A stretch of DNA of 64,000 nucleotides from an uncultured Oscillospiraceae bacterium (GTDB lineage: Bacteria; Bacillota; Clostridia; Oscillospirales; Oscillospiraceae): positions 10,470 to 74,469 of the forward strand of contig CAKTKU010000009.1 of the NCBI GenBank assembly GCA_934572335.1, in the 5' to 3' direction. The notes under the pieces were generated by a model. It saw nothing but the letters and a program-made list of their open reading frames with translations, searched no databases and was not told where the DNA came from. Numbering within the stretch: the stretch's first letter is position 1; each line of letters starts with the position of its first letter. Of the stretch, positions 24,412 to 34,333 are shown one piece after another. The position numbers and the translations under genes are program-made.

Positions 24412-24795
24412 ATGAAAAAGCTCTGGAATTTCATAACAACCCTGTTCGTCGCCGCGGCGGTGGTGCTGGCGGTCGCCCTGGCGGGGGTGCGCCTCGCCGG
24501 TATACAGGTTTACACCGTGCTCTCCGGCTCGATGGAGCCGACGTATCACACCGGCTCTGTTATCTATGTCAAAAAGGTGGATTATACCGCCCTGCGCGTC
24601 GGCGACCCGATAACCTTTATGGTTGATGAGCATACCGTCGCCACGCACAGAATAGTTGACATAATACCTGATGATGAGGACCCGACCGTCCTCCGCTTTG
24701 TCACAAAGGGGGACGCGAACGCCGCTGCTGTCTCCGCCGCTTGGGGGAGTTATGTCTCCGTCAATGCCGGTGGGGCGCTGACGGTCTTGAATTGA
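24412..24795 (+). CDS. SipW-type signal peptidase I, short form
   Basis: This 127-residue protein belongs to the SipW (archaeal/ER-like) signal peptidases: an N-terminal membrane helix (residues 8-30), the catalytic Ser in LSGSMEPTYHTGS, and the His in VATHRIVDI that replaces the usual Lys. A TKGDAN box follows. The C-terminal membrane helix of typical SipW proteins (about 180 residues) is missing; the protein stops after about 20 more residues. GGAGG lies 7 bases before the ATG. The next gene encodes a likely substrate, as for Bacillus sipW-tasA. Confidence 0.88.
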   Translation: MKKLWNFITTLFVAAAVVLAVALAGVRLAGIQVYTVLSGSMEPTYHTGSVIYVKKVDYTALRVGDPITFMVDEHTVATHRIVDIIPDDEDPTVLRFVTKGDANAAAVSAAWGSYVSVNAGGALTVLN

Positions 24796-24805
24796 GGTGC
24801 GGGGT

Positions 24806-25444
24806 ATGAAGTGTTTTCGCCGTTTTGCCGCGCTCTGTCTCGCCTTGGTTGTGTTTGCCGCCGCGCTCGCGCCCTCGGCGCTCGCCGCGGGGAACGTCAG
24901 CTATCTTGGTCGCGCGGATAAGTTCGTTTTCTCCCCCGGCAGCAGCTATTCTCCCACCGATCTTTTCACCGATTTCAAAAATGTCATGCCCGGCGACACG
25001 CTCACGCAGTCGGTGTACATCGCGAATAACGCCGCCTATAACGTCAAGGTGAAGCTCTATATGCGCGCCCTCGGCGCGGAGGCAGGGTCCGAGGCGTTCT
25101 TTTCCCAGATGGGGCTTGCCGTCTCGTCCGGCGTGTCCACGCTCTTTGCCGCCCCTGCCGACCAGACCGCCCAGCTCACGGATTGGGTGTATCTCGGCAC
25201 GCTCTACTCCGGCGGCAGCGCAGAGCTGAAAGTGACGCTCTCTGTCCCCATCGAGATGGGCAATGATTTTCAGAACGCCGTCGGCACGCTCGACTGGCAG
25301 TTCATGGTTGAAGAGCTTCCTGTCAGCCCGACCGATCCCATCATAAAAACCGGCGACGCGGCGCGTCCGCTCGCGTGGCTCGCGCTGATGGCGCTCTCCG
25401 GCGCGGGCGCGGCGTTCATCCTTGCCCGCCGCAGGAAAAACTGA
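24806..25444 (+). CDS. TasA/CalY-like secreted protein with a cell-wall sorting-type C-terminus
   Basis: The 212-residue protein has a signal peptide ending near ALAAG, followed by a beta-rich domain beginning NVSYLGRADKFVFSPG with the MPGDTLTQSVYIANNA element that marks TasA/camelysin-type fibre proteins. The C-terminus has IIKTGD, a hydrophobic stretch and RRRKN, which resembles a sortase signal with a variant motif. The ATG at 24806 is preferred because GAGG lies 8 bases before it. It follows a SipW-type peptidase by 10 bases, so that enzyme probably processes it. No sortase gene is in the window. Confidence 0.78.
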   Translation: MKCFRRFAALCLALVVFAAALAPSALAAGNVSYLGRADKFVFSPGSSYSPTDLFTDFKNVMPGDTLTQSVYIANNAAYNVKVKLYMRALGAEAGSEAFFSQMGLAVSSGVSTLFAAPADQTAQLTDWVYLGTLYSGGSAELKVTLSVPIEMGNDFQNAVGTLDWQFMVEELPVSPTDPIIKTGDAARPLAWLALMALSGAGAAFILARRRKN

Positions 25445-25455
25445 AAATGCGCATT

Positions 25456-25484
25456 AAAAACGCCGCCCACCGGGCGGCGTTTTT
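25456..25484. terminator. Bidirectional intrinsic terminator
   Basis: AAAAACGCCGCCC and GGGCGGCGTTTTT form a 13-base stem around ACC, placed between the converging TasA-like and cysS genes. Confidence 0.92.
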
Positions 25485-25494
25485 GATGTTCATA

Positions 25495-26946
25495 TCAAAT
25501 TCTCTTCCACTTTGCGCCGTGGGGAATATCGGTCACTTCTATGCCCTCGGCTTTCAGCTCCTCGCGGATGCGGTCCGCCTCGGCGTAGTTCTTGGCCTTT
25601 TTCGCGTCCTGCCGCGCCTGTATCTTTGCTTCAACGGCGGCGTCGCTCTCGCCCGTTTCGGACACGATGGTGAACGCACCTGCGGCGACCTCGCTGCGCT
25701 TCAGCTCCTCCCGCCGCTTTGCCGCCTTTTCGATAAGGCTCAGGCTCAGCACGCGGTCAAAGTCCGCGATCACGGCCAGCTTTGTCGCGTCGTCCGTCTT
25801 GTATTTCAGCACGTCGTACAGCGCCGTCACGGCGAGAGAGGTGTTCAGGTCGTTGTCCAGCGCGAAGCGGAACTTCTCGCCCAGCGCCTTGACGGCCTCC
25901 GCGTCAGCCTCGCCCTCGCCGGGCTTGAGCGCCGCGATCTTGTTGATGAGCTTGTTGTACGCCGTCTGTGCGTTGTCGAGGTTTTCCCACGAGAACACAA
26001 GCCCGTTGCGGTAATGGCTCTGTAAGCAGAACAGCCGGTAGGCGAGGGGGTCATACCCTTTCTGCTCCAGCAGTGACACGGTCAGAAATTCGCCCTTGGA
26101 CTTGGACATTTTGCCCGTGCTGGTGTTCAGATGGTGCACGTGCATCCAGTAGTTGCACCATTTGTGCCCAAGGTAAGATTCGCTCTGCGCGATCTCGTTG
26201 GTGTGGTGGGGGAAAGCGTTGTCTATCCCGCCGCAGTGAATGTCCAGATCCTCGCCCAGATGCTTCATGGATATGCCGGAGCACTCGATGTGCCAGCCGG
26301 GATAGCCCACGCCCCACGGGGAATCCCACTTGAGCGCCTGATCCTCGAACTTGGACTTCGTGAACCACAGCACAAAGTCGTTCTTGTTGCGCTTATTGGT
26401 GTCCTCGTCCACGCCCTCGCGCACACCGACCGCGAGGTCTTCCTCGTTGAAGTCGTTGAAGATGTAGTAGCGCTCGAGCTTCGACGTGTCAAAGTACACA
26501 TTGCCGCCCGCAAAGTAGGCGTAGCCCGTGTACATCAGCTTCGTGATTATTTTTATATACTCGTCGATGCAGTGCGTCGCCGGTTCCACCACGTCCGGGG
26601 TCTTGATGTTCAGCTTCGCGCAGTCGGAGAAGAACGCATCGGTGTAGAACTTCGCGATCTCCATCACGGTCTTGTGCTCGCGCTGTGCGCCCTTGAGCAT
26701 CTTATCCTCGCCCTCGTCCGCGTCGGATGTCAGGTGTCCCACGTCCGTGATGTTCATCACGCGCTTGACGTTGTAGCCGAGGTAGCGCAGGTATTTTTCC
26801 AGCACGTCCTCCATGATGTACGAGCGCAGGTTGCCGATGTGCGCATAGTGGTACACCGTCGGCCCGCAGGTGTACATCTTCACGATGTCGGGGTGGTTGG
26901 GGACGAACTCTTCCTTTGTGCGTGTTGCGGAATTATAAAGCTTCAT
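25495..26946 (-). CDS. cysS: Cysteinyl-tRNA synthetase
   Basis: This class I synthetase of 483 residues has the zinc ligand Cys27 in YTCGPTVY, the HIGN form of the HIGH motif (36-39), the second zinc site in GWHIECS, and KMSKS at about 278-282. The C-terminal DALR-like and anticodon-binding part is complete. It closes a leftward operon, two dozen bases after pgsA. No T-box leader is present upstream. Confidence 0.97.
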   Translation of the reverse strand: MKLYNSATRTKEEFVPNHPDIVKMYTCGPTVYHYAHIGNLRSYIMEDVLEKYLRYLGYNVKRVMNITDVGHLTSDADEGEDKMLKGAQREHKTVMEIAKFYTDAFFSDCAKLNIKTPDVVEPATHCIDEYIKIITKLMYTGYAYFAGGNVYFDTSKLERYYIFNDFNEEDLAVGVREGVDEDTNKRNKNDFVLWFTKSKFEDQALKWDSPWGVGYPGWHIECSGISMKHLGEDLDIHCGGIDNAFPHHTNEIAQSESYLGHKWCNYWMHVHHLNTSTGKMSKSKGEFLTVSLLEQKGYDPLAYRLFCLQSHYRNGLVFSWENLDNAQTAYNKLINKIAALKPGEGEADAEAVKALGEKFRFALDNDLNTSLAVTALYDVLKYKTDDATKLAVIADFDRVLSLSLIEKAAKRREELKRSEVAAGAFTIVSETGESDAAVEAKIQARQDAKKAKNYAEADRIREELKAEGIEVTDIPHGAKWKRI

Positions 26947-26967
26947 TGTCGGACCCTCTTCCTTGTA

Positions 26968-27486
26968 TCAGCATTTGAATACGTCGCGGTTGACCCAGAA
27001 GTAGTGTATGCCCGAGCCGACCGTCGTTATAAGTATAAGCACGGTGAATATTATGTTAACCATTTCAACCTCGGAGAACAACATCATCGCCGACAGCCCC
27101 ACCATGGTGCACCCGGTCTTGAGCTTGCCCGACCATGCCGCGGCGATCACGCGCCCCTGCTCCACGGCGATCAGCCGCAGCCCGGACACCGCAAACTCGC
27201 GGAACAGCACTATCGCCACGCACCAGCCCGGCATCTGCCCGTTCTCGATGAAAAAGCACATTGCCGCCAGCACCAGCATCTTGTCCGCCAGCGGGTCAAC
27301 GAACTTGCCGAAGTCGGACACCTGGTTGCAGTGGCGGGCGATGTACCCGTCCGCGACGTCGGACAGACACGCGATTATGTAAACCGCGAGCGCTATGTAC
27401 AGATGCCCGATGTACGCCAGCACCAGAAACACGGGGATCAGCGCGATCCGGAACATGGTTATCTTGTTTGCCGTTGTTTTGAACAT
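26968..27486 (-). CDS. pgsA: CDP-diacylglycerol-glycerol-3-phosphate 3-phosphatidyltransferase
   Basis: PgsA makes phosphatidylglycerophosphate. The 172-residue membrane protein has the CDP-alcohol transferase motif with Asp43, Asp46-Gly, Ala50-Arg51, Gly60, Asp64 and Asp68. Several hydrophobic helices are visible. It starts 3 bases after the rimO stop with GGAGG 8 bases before the ATG. Confidence 0.95.
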   Translation of the reverse strand: MFKTTANKITMFRIALIPVFLVLAYIGHLYIALAVYIIACLSDVADGYIARHCNQVSDFGKFVDPLADKMLVLAAMCFFIENGQMPGWCVAIVLFREFAVSGLRLIAVEQGRVIAAAWSGKLKTGCTMVGLSAMMLFSEVEMVNIIFTVLILITTVGSGIHYFWVNRDVFKC

Positions 27487-27489
27487 TTT

Positions 27490-28809
27490 TCAGTCCTCCA
27501 TCCCGCCGAAGAGTATGCCGTCCTCGGCGCATTCGATCAATACGTCTGCCATCTCGCCCTCGGCGCAGCTGCCGGTGAAGAACACCTGCCCGTCAATATC
27601 CGGCGAGTCGGCATAGCTGCGGCCGTAGAACATTCCGCTCTCCTCGTCGTAACCCTCGCACAGCACGCGCAGGGTCTTTCCGACGAAGGACGCGCAGAAA
27701 TCGTCCATTATCGGGGCTTGCAGCTCCATTATCATGTCCGCGCGGCGCTGTGCCTCGTCAAAGTCCACATGCTCCATCGCGGCGGCGGGGGTGCCCTCCT
27801 CCGGGGAGAACGGGAAAACGCCCACGCGCTCTATCCGCGCCTCGCGCAGGAATCCGCACAGCTCCTCAAACTCCGCCTCGCCCTCGCCGGGGAGACCCGC
27901 GATGAGGCTCGTCCGCAGTACGAGACCGGGGATGCGCTCGCGCAGGGTTTTGAAGAGCGCGCGTATCTCCCCGCCAGTGCCGCGGCGGTTCATGCTTTTG
28001 AGGATTTGGTCATTGATGTGCTGTATCGGAATGTCGAGGTATTTCACGATCTTGCCGTTCGCCGCGAGCTCGTCGATAAGATCATCGTCGAACTGGTCGG
28101 GGTAGAGGTAGTGCAGGCGTATCCACTCCACGCCCTCTATTTTCGCAAGCTCCCGGCACAGCCGCGCGAGACTGCGCTTGCCGTAGATGTCCGTGCCGTA
28201 GCGCGTGATGTCCTGCGCGATAACGATAAGCTCCTTCACGCCGTGCGCGGCGAGGTCGCGCGCCTCGTCCACGATGTCCTCCAGCTTCCTTGAGCGGTAG
28301 CGCCCGCGGATGTAGGGGATGGCGCAGAACGCGCAGAAGTTATTGCACCCCTCCGCGATGCGCAGATATGCCCAGCCCGGTCCCGTGGATACGACGCGCG
28401 GTATCTCGTCGATGGGCGCGCTCTGGTCGGCAAAGCGCCGCAGATGCCGCCCGGCGAGCACCGCGTCCGCCGCCTGAACGATGTCCCCGAAGCTGCCCAC
28501 GCCCAGCACGCTGTCGATCTCTGGCAGCTCGTCCGTGATGTTGTCCTTGTAGCGCTCGGAAAGGCACCCCGTCACGATTATCCCGCCGAGCTTCCCGGCC
28601 TTTTTCAGCTCCGCCATTTCAAGAATGGTGTCTATCGCCTCGGTCTTTGCCGCGTCGATGAAGCCGCAGGTGTTCACGATCACGAGATCCGCGCCCTCCG
28701 CCTCCGGCACGAGCGTGTACCCCGCCTCGTCCATGAGGTAGAGCATCTGTTCGCTGTTCACGAGATTCTTCGCGCAGCCGAGGGAAACCAATGCAAAGGT
28801 TTTTTCCAT
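27490..28809 (-). CDS. rimO: Ribosomal protein uS12 methylthiotransferase
   Basis: RimO adds a methylthio group to an Asp of ribosomal protein S12. The 439-residue protein has an N-terminal MTTase domain with SLGCAKNLVNSE and VNTCGFID, a radical SAM core with CNNFCAFC, and a C-terminal TRAM domain. The LGCAKNxVDSE-like motif separates it from MiaB. The ATG at 28809 lies 8 bases past the recX stop; a TTG at 28821 in the same frame overlaps recX but has a poorer binding-site distance. Confidence 0.95.
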   Translation of the reverse strand: MEKTFALVSLGCAKNLVNSEQMLYLMDEAGYTLVPEAEGADLVIVNTCGFIDAAKTEAIDTILEMAELKKAGKLGGIIVTGCLSERYKDNITDELPEIDSVLGVGSFGDIVQAADAVLAGRHLRRFADQSAPIDEIPRVVSTGPGWAYLRIAEGCNNFCAFCAIPYIRGRYRSRKLEDIVDEARDLAAHGVKELIVIAQDITRYGTDIYGKRSLARLCRELAKIEGVEWIRLHYLYPDQFDDDLIDELAANGKIVKYLDIPIQHINDQILKSMNRRGTGGEIRALFKTLRERIPGLVLRTSLIAGLPGEGEAEFEELCGFLREARIERVGVFPFSPEEGTPAAAMEHVDFDEAQRRADMIMELQAPIMDDFCASFVGKTLRVLCEGYDEESGMFYGRSYADSPDIDGQVFFTGSCAEGEMADVLIECAEDGILFGGMED

Positions 28810-28817
28810 AAAGTCCG

Positions 28818-29435
28818 TCAATCCTCGTATATTTCCGCCTCAGCCCTGTGCCGTTCCAGCGCGCGGCGTATCTCGTCCCACGAGTACCCGCGCCGGTACA
28901 GCGCGTTGCTGAGCTTTCTCACCTCATCCCTGTCCTCCGGGTCGTGGAGGCGGGAGGCGATGAATTTGTCTATCTTGTCCTCGTTTTCGGGCATGGCGCC
29001 GATCGCGCCGTCCCACAGCTCGCGCTCTATCCCGCGGCGGCTCAGCTCCGCGCGCACGCGCCCCGCACCGTAGCCCTTTGCGGCATAATGGCGCGCGACC
29101 ACCGCGGCGTAGCTCTCATCGTCAATGAGCGCGTGGTCGCACAGCCACGCTGTGACGTGCTCCGCCGTGTCCTCATCCTCGCCCTTTTCGATGAGCTTTC
29201 GCCGCATTTCCGCGCGCGACATTGCCCGCCGCGACAGCATTTCTATCGCTCTCTCGCGCGCGAGCGCCCGCACGGACGCGGTTTTCAGCTCCTCCACGGC
29301 GCTCGCGTCAAGCTCCCGCCCGGAGTAGAGCCGCAGATCGGTCACGACGCCGAGCGTTGTTTTTATCTCCGCCCCGTCCTCAAGCCGGACGGTCAGCCGT
29401 CCCGGCGAGGTCTGGCGTATGTCGGATATGAGCAT
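28818..29435 (-). CDS. recX: Regulatory protein RecX
   Basis: RecX binds and limits RecA filaments. The 205-residue protein has the helical repeats of the family, including LSRRAMSRAEMRRKL, GYGAGRVRAELSRRGI and a C-terminal KLSNALYRRGYSWDEI repeat. Its ATG overlaps the recA stop (TGATG), so translation is coupled to recA. Its own end overlaps or abuts rimO. Confidence 0.93.
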   Translation of the reverse strand: MLISDIRQTSPGRLTVRLEDGAEIKTTLGVVTDLRLYSGRELDASAVEELKTASVRALARERAIEMLSRRAMSRAEMRRKLIEKGEDEDTAEHVTAWLCDHALIDDESYAAVVARHYAAKGYGAGRVRAELSRRGIERELWDGAIGAMPENEDKIDKFIASRLHDPEDRDEVRKLSNALYRRGYSWDEIRRALERHRAEAEIYED

Positions 29436-30538
29436 CAATCCTCGTCAAAGTCCGCCGCGCTCACGTCCACGGCCTTTGCCGCCGCGGCCTTCGCCTCGCG
29501 CTGTGCGCGCGGGCTGAGTTTGTATGCGTTCTCGCGCACCTGCTGCTCTATCTTGTCGGCGACCTCGGGATTGGTCTTGAGGTATTCCTTCACAGCGTCG
29601 CGCCCCTGCACGCGCTGCCCGTCGACCGTGAACCACGCGCCCGCCTTGTCGATGATCTCCAGCTTCACCGCGAGGTCGATTATCTCGCCTATCTTGGAGA
29701 TGCCCTCGCCGTACATGATGTCGAACTCCGCCTCGCGGAACGGGGGCGCGACCTTGTTCTTCACGACCTTCGCGCGCGTTCTGTTGCCCACCATCTCTCC
29801 GTTGACCTTGAGCGTTTCAATGCGGCGCACGTCGATGCGCACAGAGGAGTAGTATTTCAGCGCGAGACCGCCGGGGGTGGTCTCCGGGTTGCCGTACATC
29901 ACGCCGATCTTCTGGCGCAGCTGGTTGATGAATATAACGGTGCAGTTATTTTTGGATATTGCGCCAGCGAGACGGCGCATCGCCTGACTCATCAGTCTTG
30001 CCAGCGCGCCGACGACCGTGTCGCCGACCTCGCCCTCAAGCTCCACGCGCGGGATGAGCGCCGCCACGGAGTCGATGACCACAACGTCCACCGCGCCCGA
30101 GCGCACCAGCGATTCGGCAATGTCCAGCGCCTGCTCGCCGGTGTCCGGCTGGGAGATGAGGAGGCTGTTGATGTCCACGCCCAGCGCCTGTGCATAGGCG
30201 GGCTCAAGCGCGTGCTCCACGTCGATGTACGCCGCGTCTCCGCCCTCTTTCTGTGCCGAGGCGACAGCGTGCAGCGCGAGCGTCGTTTTGCCTGAGGACT
30301 CAGGCCCGTATATCTCGATTATGCGTCCGCGGGGCAGACCGCCGATGCCGAGCGCGAGGTCGAGCGACAGCGACCCTGTCGAGAACGACTCGACATTGAT
30401 GGAAATGTCGTCGCCAAGGCGCATTATCGTCCCCTTGCCGTAGTCCTTTTCTATCTTCGCTATCGCGGTCTCCAGCGCCTTTTTCTTGTCGGAGCTGGCG
30501 GGCGCGACTATTGCGGGAACCTTTTTCTTTTCTGCCAT
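29435..30538 (-). CDS. recA: Recombinase RecA
   Basis: RecA drives homologous recombination and triggers LexA cleavage. The 367-residue protein has Walker [10 protein letters not shown] (78-86), [10 protein letters not shown] (Walker B), the L1 loop region, NQLRQKIGV and the L2 loop [22 protein letters not shown] lies 6 bases before the ATG. It is inside a long operon after prmC, with a gap of 11 bases. I see no LexA box directly before it. Confidence 0.99.
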   Translation of the reverse strand: MAEKKKVPAIVAPASSDKKKALETAIAKIEKDYGKGTIMRLGDDISINVESFSTGSLSLDLALGIGGLPRGRIIEIYGPESSGKTTLALHAVASAQKEGGDAAYIDVEHALEPAYAQALGVDINSLLISQPDTGEQALDIAESLVRSGAVDVVVIDSVAALIPRVELEGEVGDTVVGALARLMSQAMRRLAGAISKNNCTVIFINQLRQKIGVMYGNPETTPGGLALKYYSSVRIDVRRIETLKVNGEMVGNRTRAKVVKNKVAPPFREAEFDIMYGEGISKIGEIIDLAVKLEIIDKAGAWFTVDGQRVQGRDAVKEYLKTNPEVADKIEQQVRENAYKLSPRAQREAKAAAAKAVDVSAADFDED

Positions 30539-30549
30539 GGTTATCCTCC

Positions 30550-31404
30550 TTATATCCTGCCGAATACGACCCGTTCGATGCCGAGCGTATCCTTTCTTGT
30601 GCTCGTGTAGTCAAACCCTGCCGAGCGCAGCATATCGCGCACGTCGGCGGCCTGTCCCTCGCCGACCTCGAACAGCAGCCAGCCGCCCGGACGCAGCAGG
30701 GACTTCCAGTATTTTATGATGGATTTGTAGAATTTCAGCCCGTCTTCGCCGCCGTCGAGCGCCCACACCGGCTCGAAATCCTTCACCGATGGGTCGAGGC
30801 TCTTTATCTCCTCCGACGCTATGTACGGCGGGTTGGACACGATGACGTCAAAGTCGCCGATGCCGAGCGGGGGAGAGGACAGCGCGTCCGCCTGCATGCA
30901 TATCACGCGCGACACGAGCTTCATCGCGCCGACATTGCGGCGGCAGACCTCAATGGCGCTCGCGCTGATGTCGATGGACACAAAGCGCGTCGCGGGCATC
31001 TCGTGCGCGACGGCGCAGGTGATGCACCCGCTGCCGCAGCACAGGTCGAGTATGCGCGCGTCCATCTTCTTGCCCGTCAGCAGTTCCTTCACCGTGTCCA
31101 CGAGCACCTCCGTGTCCATCCGGGGGATGAGCACGTCCGGCGTTGTGATGATGGGCAGTCCGTAGAACTCCCACGACCCGGTTATGTACGCCACCGGCTC
31201 GCCGCGAAGGCGGCGGGCGATGTAGTCCGTGACGGTGTCCTCGATCTTGTTGCTCGCGTAAAGATTCATGTCGCGCAGAAGCTGCGGCACGGTCTTGCCC
31301 GCCGCGCCCGCGACGAGGAGCTTCGCCTCAAGGCTGAACCCCTCTATTCCGCTCTGGCGCAGGAGGTTGCGCGCGGAGAGATATATGTCGTTGTATGTTC
31401 TCAT
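30550..31404 (-). CDS. prmC: Peptide chain release factor N5-glutamine methyltransferase
   Basis: PrmC methylates the Gln of the GGQ motif in release factors. The 284-residue protein has the helical N-terminal domain, the SAM-binding [10 protein letters not shown] motif and the NPPYI catalytic motif at about residue 190. The gene lies 7 bases after the DUF1385 gene; in many Clostridia these two are neighbours of prfA, which is absent here. Confidence 0.95.
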   Translation of the reverse strand: MRTYNDIYLSARNLLRQSGIEGFSLEAKLLVAGAAGKTVPQLLRDMNLYASNKIEDTVTDYIARRLRGEPVAYITGSWEFYGLPIITTPDVLIPRMDTEVLVDTVKELLTGKKMDARILDLCCGSGCITCAVAHEMPATRFVSIDISASAIEVCRRNVGAMKLVSRVICMQADALSSPPLGIGDFDVIVSNPPYIASEEIKSLDPSVKDFEPVWALDGGEDGLKFYKSIIKYWKSLLRPGGWLLFEVGEGQAADVRDMLRSAGFDYTSTRKDTLGIERVVFGRI

Positions 31405-31411
31405 TGACGCT

Positions 31412-32365
31412 TCACCTGCCCCACTCGTCGCTGCCCTTTTCCTCGGGAATAACGAGCTGCATCGCGCGTATCGCGCATTCTATCATGCCGTCGTCCGGCT
31501 CGCTTGTCGTCATGTGCTGAAGCCACTTGCCCGGCGCGGACAGCGCGGCGGACAGCCAGTTGTCGTGCAGCCCGCACCAGCGGTTTATCTCATAGCTGGT
31601 GCCCACCACGACCGGCAGCAGCAGCAGATGGTACGCCATGCGCAGGAAGCTGTTATCCGCGCGCACGACGGAGTTGACAAGTATGCTCACCACCACCACG
31701 ACCAGCAGAAAGCTCGTGCCGCAGCGGGGATGGAAGCGCGACTCCGGGCGGACGTTTTCCACTGTCAGCTCCTTGCCGTGCTCATAGCAGAATATCGTCT
31801 TGTGCTCCGCCCCGTGGTAGGAGAAAAGACGCTTCACGTCCGGCGACAGGCAGCACAGGCGCATGTATACAAGCAGTATTATCACCCTCACCACGCCCTC
31901 GGAGAGGTTGCGCACGACATAGCTGGCCTTCAGCGCGGGGATGAGCCCGACGGTGAACGCCGGCAGGAAGATGAACAGGAACAGCGACAGCGCGATGCCC
32001 AGCACAACGGCCACGCCGATGATGAGCTTCTGCGCCTTGTCCTCCGGAAAATGCCGCTCTATCCATTGGTCAAGCTTGTCCGGCTCTCCCTGCTCCTCAA
32101 GAGGGACGAGGGAGGCGGAGTACGTCAGCGCCTGCATGCCCTTCACGAGCGACGACAGGAAGATGGCGCAGCCGCGCACAAGCGGCAGCCCCAGCACCGG
32201 GTACTTGTCCTTTATGAATTTCAGCTCCTCGGTCTTTTCCACAAGCCCGTCCGCCGTGCGGCAGACGATCGCCTGTTTTTTCGGACCGCGCATCATTATG
32301 CCCTCTATGAGCGCCTGACCGCCGATAGAGGTGCGGAATGAACAGTTTTTTGCTTTGTCTGACAT
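31412..32365 (-). CDS. DUF1385 membrane protein (YqhQ-like)
   Basis: This 317-residue protein begins with SIGGQALIEGIMMRGP, the N-terminal signature of DUF1385, and contains FSYHGAEHKTIFCYEHG and RFHPRCGTSFL, two conserved His/Cys-rich motifs that may bind metal. Three or four membrane helices are visible at about residues 115-145, 150-175 and 215-270. Its function is not established. It is coupled to prmC. Confidence 0.92.
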   Translation of the reverse strand: MSDKAKNCSFRTSIGGQALIEGIMMRGPKKQAIVCRTADGLVEKTEELKFIKDKYPVLGLPLVRGCAIFLSSLVKGMQALTYSASLVPLEEQGEPDKLDQWIERHFPEDKAQKLIIGVAVVLGIALSLFLFIFLPAFTVGLIPALKASYVVRNLSEGVVRVIILLVYMRLCCLSPDVKRLFSYHGAEHKTIFCYEHGKELTVENVRPESRFHPRCGTSFLLVVVVVSILVNSVVRADNSFLRMAYHLLLLPVVVGTSYEINRWCGLHDNWLSAALSAPGKWLQHMTTSEPDDGMIECAIRAMQLVIPEEKGSDEWGR

Positions 32366-32392
32366 ATGTTTTTCGTCCTTGGATATGTTTGA

Positions 32393-33385
32393 TTACTTTG
32401 CCGTGAGCGGCAGTGTGATGGACACTTTGCATCCGCCGCCCTCGGCGTTTTCTATTTTCAGCTCGCCGTTGTGGCGGGTGATGATCTCGTCGCACACGGA
32501 AAGCCCGATGCCCGTCCCGCGGTTTTTCGAGCTGCCCTTGTAGAACTTCTCCTTCACGTGCGGCAGCTCCGCCTCGGGTATGCCGTGGCCATAGTCGCGG
32601 AACGTGATGTGCACGCCGCCCGCGTCCGCCGCGAGCGACACGTCCACCGTGTCCCCGTCGCCGCCGTGCTTGGCGGCGTTGTCGAGGAGGTTGAGGAACA
32701 CCTGCTTGAGCCGCTCCGGGTCGCCGGGGATGAGCGGGATCTCCGTGGGCGGCGCGGTGTAGTTGACCTTCATACCCGCCTGCTTTATAAGCTCGCCGTA
32801 TGTGAACAGCGCGTCCTCCAGCTCCGCCGCGATGTCGATAAGCTCCACGCGCAGATTGAAGCGTCCGTCCTGAATGCGGGTGAACTCCAGAAGCTCGGAC
32901 ACCATGCCCGTCAGGCGCTCGGCCTCCTTGGAGATGATGTTTATCCCGCGCAGAGAGTCGCCCTGCACCGCAGGGTCGTAGGCGATGGTCTCCGCCCAGC
33001 CGGTTATGGCGGTCAGGGGTGTGCGCAGCTCGTGCGACACCTGCGAGATGAACTCCGTCCTTGATTTTTCCGCCACGGCGACCTTTTCGGACATGTCGTT
33101 TATCTCGGCGGTGAGACTGCCCAGCTCGTTGACGTATTTGTCCTCAAGCTTTATGCCGTAGCTTCCGCCCGCAATGCGCTTGGCAAAGCCCGTCAGCTCC
33201 TGTATCGGCATCGACACGCACCGCCAGAACCAGATGTTTACCAGAATGATGTACAGGCACACGATGCCAAGTATCGCGATGCCCCAGCCGAGATAACTGC
33301 GCGTGATGAGCCAGACGCTCAAAAGCAGCAGAACGATCGCAGCCACGGACGACGCCAGCAGCTGCCCCTTGAGAGTTTTAAACAT
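32393..33385 (-). CDS. PhoR-like sensor histidine kinase
   Basis: The 330-residue protein has two adjacent membrane helices (about 8-28 and 33-55) with almost no extracellular loop, a HAMP-like linker (WRCVSMPIQELTGFAKRIAG), HisKA with His118 in SQVSHELRTPL, and a HATPase domain (NLLDNAAKHG, GTGIGLSVC). The absence of a sensor loop suggests sensing within the membrane or through a partner. GGAGG lies 4 bases before the ATG. It follows the response regulator gene by 70 bases and leads into DUF1385. Confidence 0.93.
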   Translation of the reverse strand: MFKTLKGQLLASSVAAIVLLLLSVWLITRSYLGWGIAILGIVCLYIILVNIWFWRCVSMPIQELTGFAKRIAGGSYGIKLEDKYVNELGSLTAEINDMSEKVAVAEKSRTEFISQVSHELRTPLTAITGWAETIAYDPAVQGDSLRGINIISKEAERLTGMVSELLEFTRIQDGRFNLRVELIDIAAELEDALFTYGELIKQAGMKVNYTAPPTEIPLIPGDPERLKQVFLNLLDNAAKHGGDGDTVDVSLAADAGGVHITFRDYGHGIPEAELPHVKEKFYKGSSKNRGTGIGLSVCDEIITRHNGELKIENAEGGGCKVSITLPLTAK

Positions 33386-33455
33386 TTATCCTCCATGCGG
33401 CGCGGATCGCCGCATACCTGTCTTTTCTTTATATATTGGGGAAGCGCGCAGAAGC

Positions 33456-34145
33456 TCAGTACCCCCACTTGTAGCCGTAGCCCCACACGGTCGTGAGGAA
33501 CTCGGGCTCGGTCGGGTCGGCCTCGATCTTGATGCGGAGGCGGCGGATGTTCACGTCCACGGTCTTCAGCTCTCCCGTGAAGTCGTTGCCCCACACGGCG
33601 GCGAGAATGTCCTCGCGGCTCATCGCCTTGCCGGGGTTTTCCATGAAGAGCTTCATCAGCATATATTCTATCTGCGTCAGCTTCAGGCGCTGCCCGTTCT
33701 TTTCAAGCGTGCGGTTGCGGGTGTTGAGCACGAACGGACCGCTTTCTATCTCGGTGTTGGACTTGTCGTCCTCGCCGATGCCGAGACGGCGGATGAGCGC
33801 GTCGACACGCGCGGTGAGTTCAGCAGGGGAGAACGGCTTTGTCACATAGTCGTCCGCGCCGGTCATCAGCCCCGTCACCTTGTCGATCTCCTGGCTCTTC
33901 GCCGTCAGCATTATTATGCCCATCTTCGACCCCGTCGCGCGTATCCTGCGGCAGACCTCGAACCCGTCGATGTCCGGCAGCATCACGTCCAGCAGCGCCA
34001 TGCATATGTCGGGGTTGACCTTCAGCTTTTCCAGCGCCATCATGCCGTTTTCCGCCTCGATCGGCTCATACCCGCTGCGGCGCAGATTGATCACGACGAA
34101 GCTGCGGATATTGGATTCGTCCTCTAAAACCAGTATCTTCTTCAT
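33456..34145 (-). CDS. OmpR/PhoP-family response regulator
   Basis: The 229-residue protein has a receiver with the acidic pair Glu8-Asp9, phospho-acceptor Asp53 (ALLDVMLPD), the LTAKS Thr and the TKPF Lys, and a winged helix ending in TTVWGYGYKW. GGAGG lies 8 bases before the ATG at 34145. It starts the leftward unit that includes the kinase. The pair resembles PhoP/PhoR by architecture, but phosphate sensing is not shown. Confidence 0.94.
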   Translation of the reverse strand: MKKILVLEDESNIRSFVVINLRRSGYEPIEAENGMMALEKLKVNPDICMALLDVMLPDIDGFEVCRRIRATGSKMGIIMLTAKSQEIDKVTGLMTGADDYVTKPFSPAELTARVDALIRRLGIGEDDKSNTEIESGPFVLNTRNRTLEKNGQRLKLTQIEYMLMKLFMENPGKAMSREDILAAVWGNDFTGELKTVDVNIRRLRIKIEADPTEPEFLTTVWGYGYKWGY

Positions 34146-34333
34146 ATTTACGACCTCCATGTACAGAAGTTATAAAAGCGTATCAAAACGTATCAGGACA
34201 TAGTAATGCACGATACTCTTCAAATTATAACATACCTTTTACAAAATTCATAGTCAAAGTTTCAAAAAAATATATAATTTTTTACGCATCAGTTACAGGT
34301 TATGTTAACCAAGCCGCAAATCAGAGGTTAATA

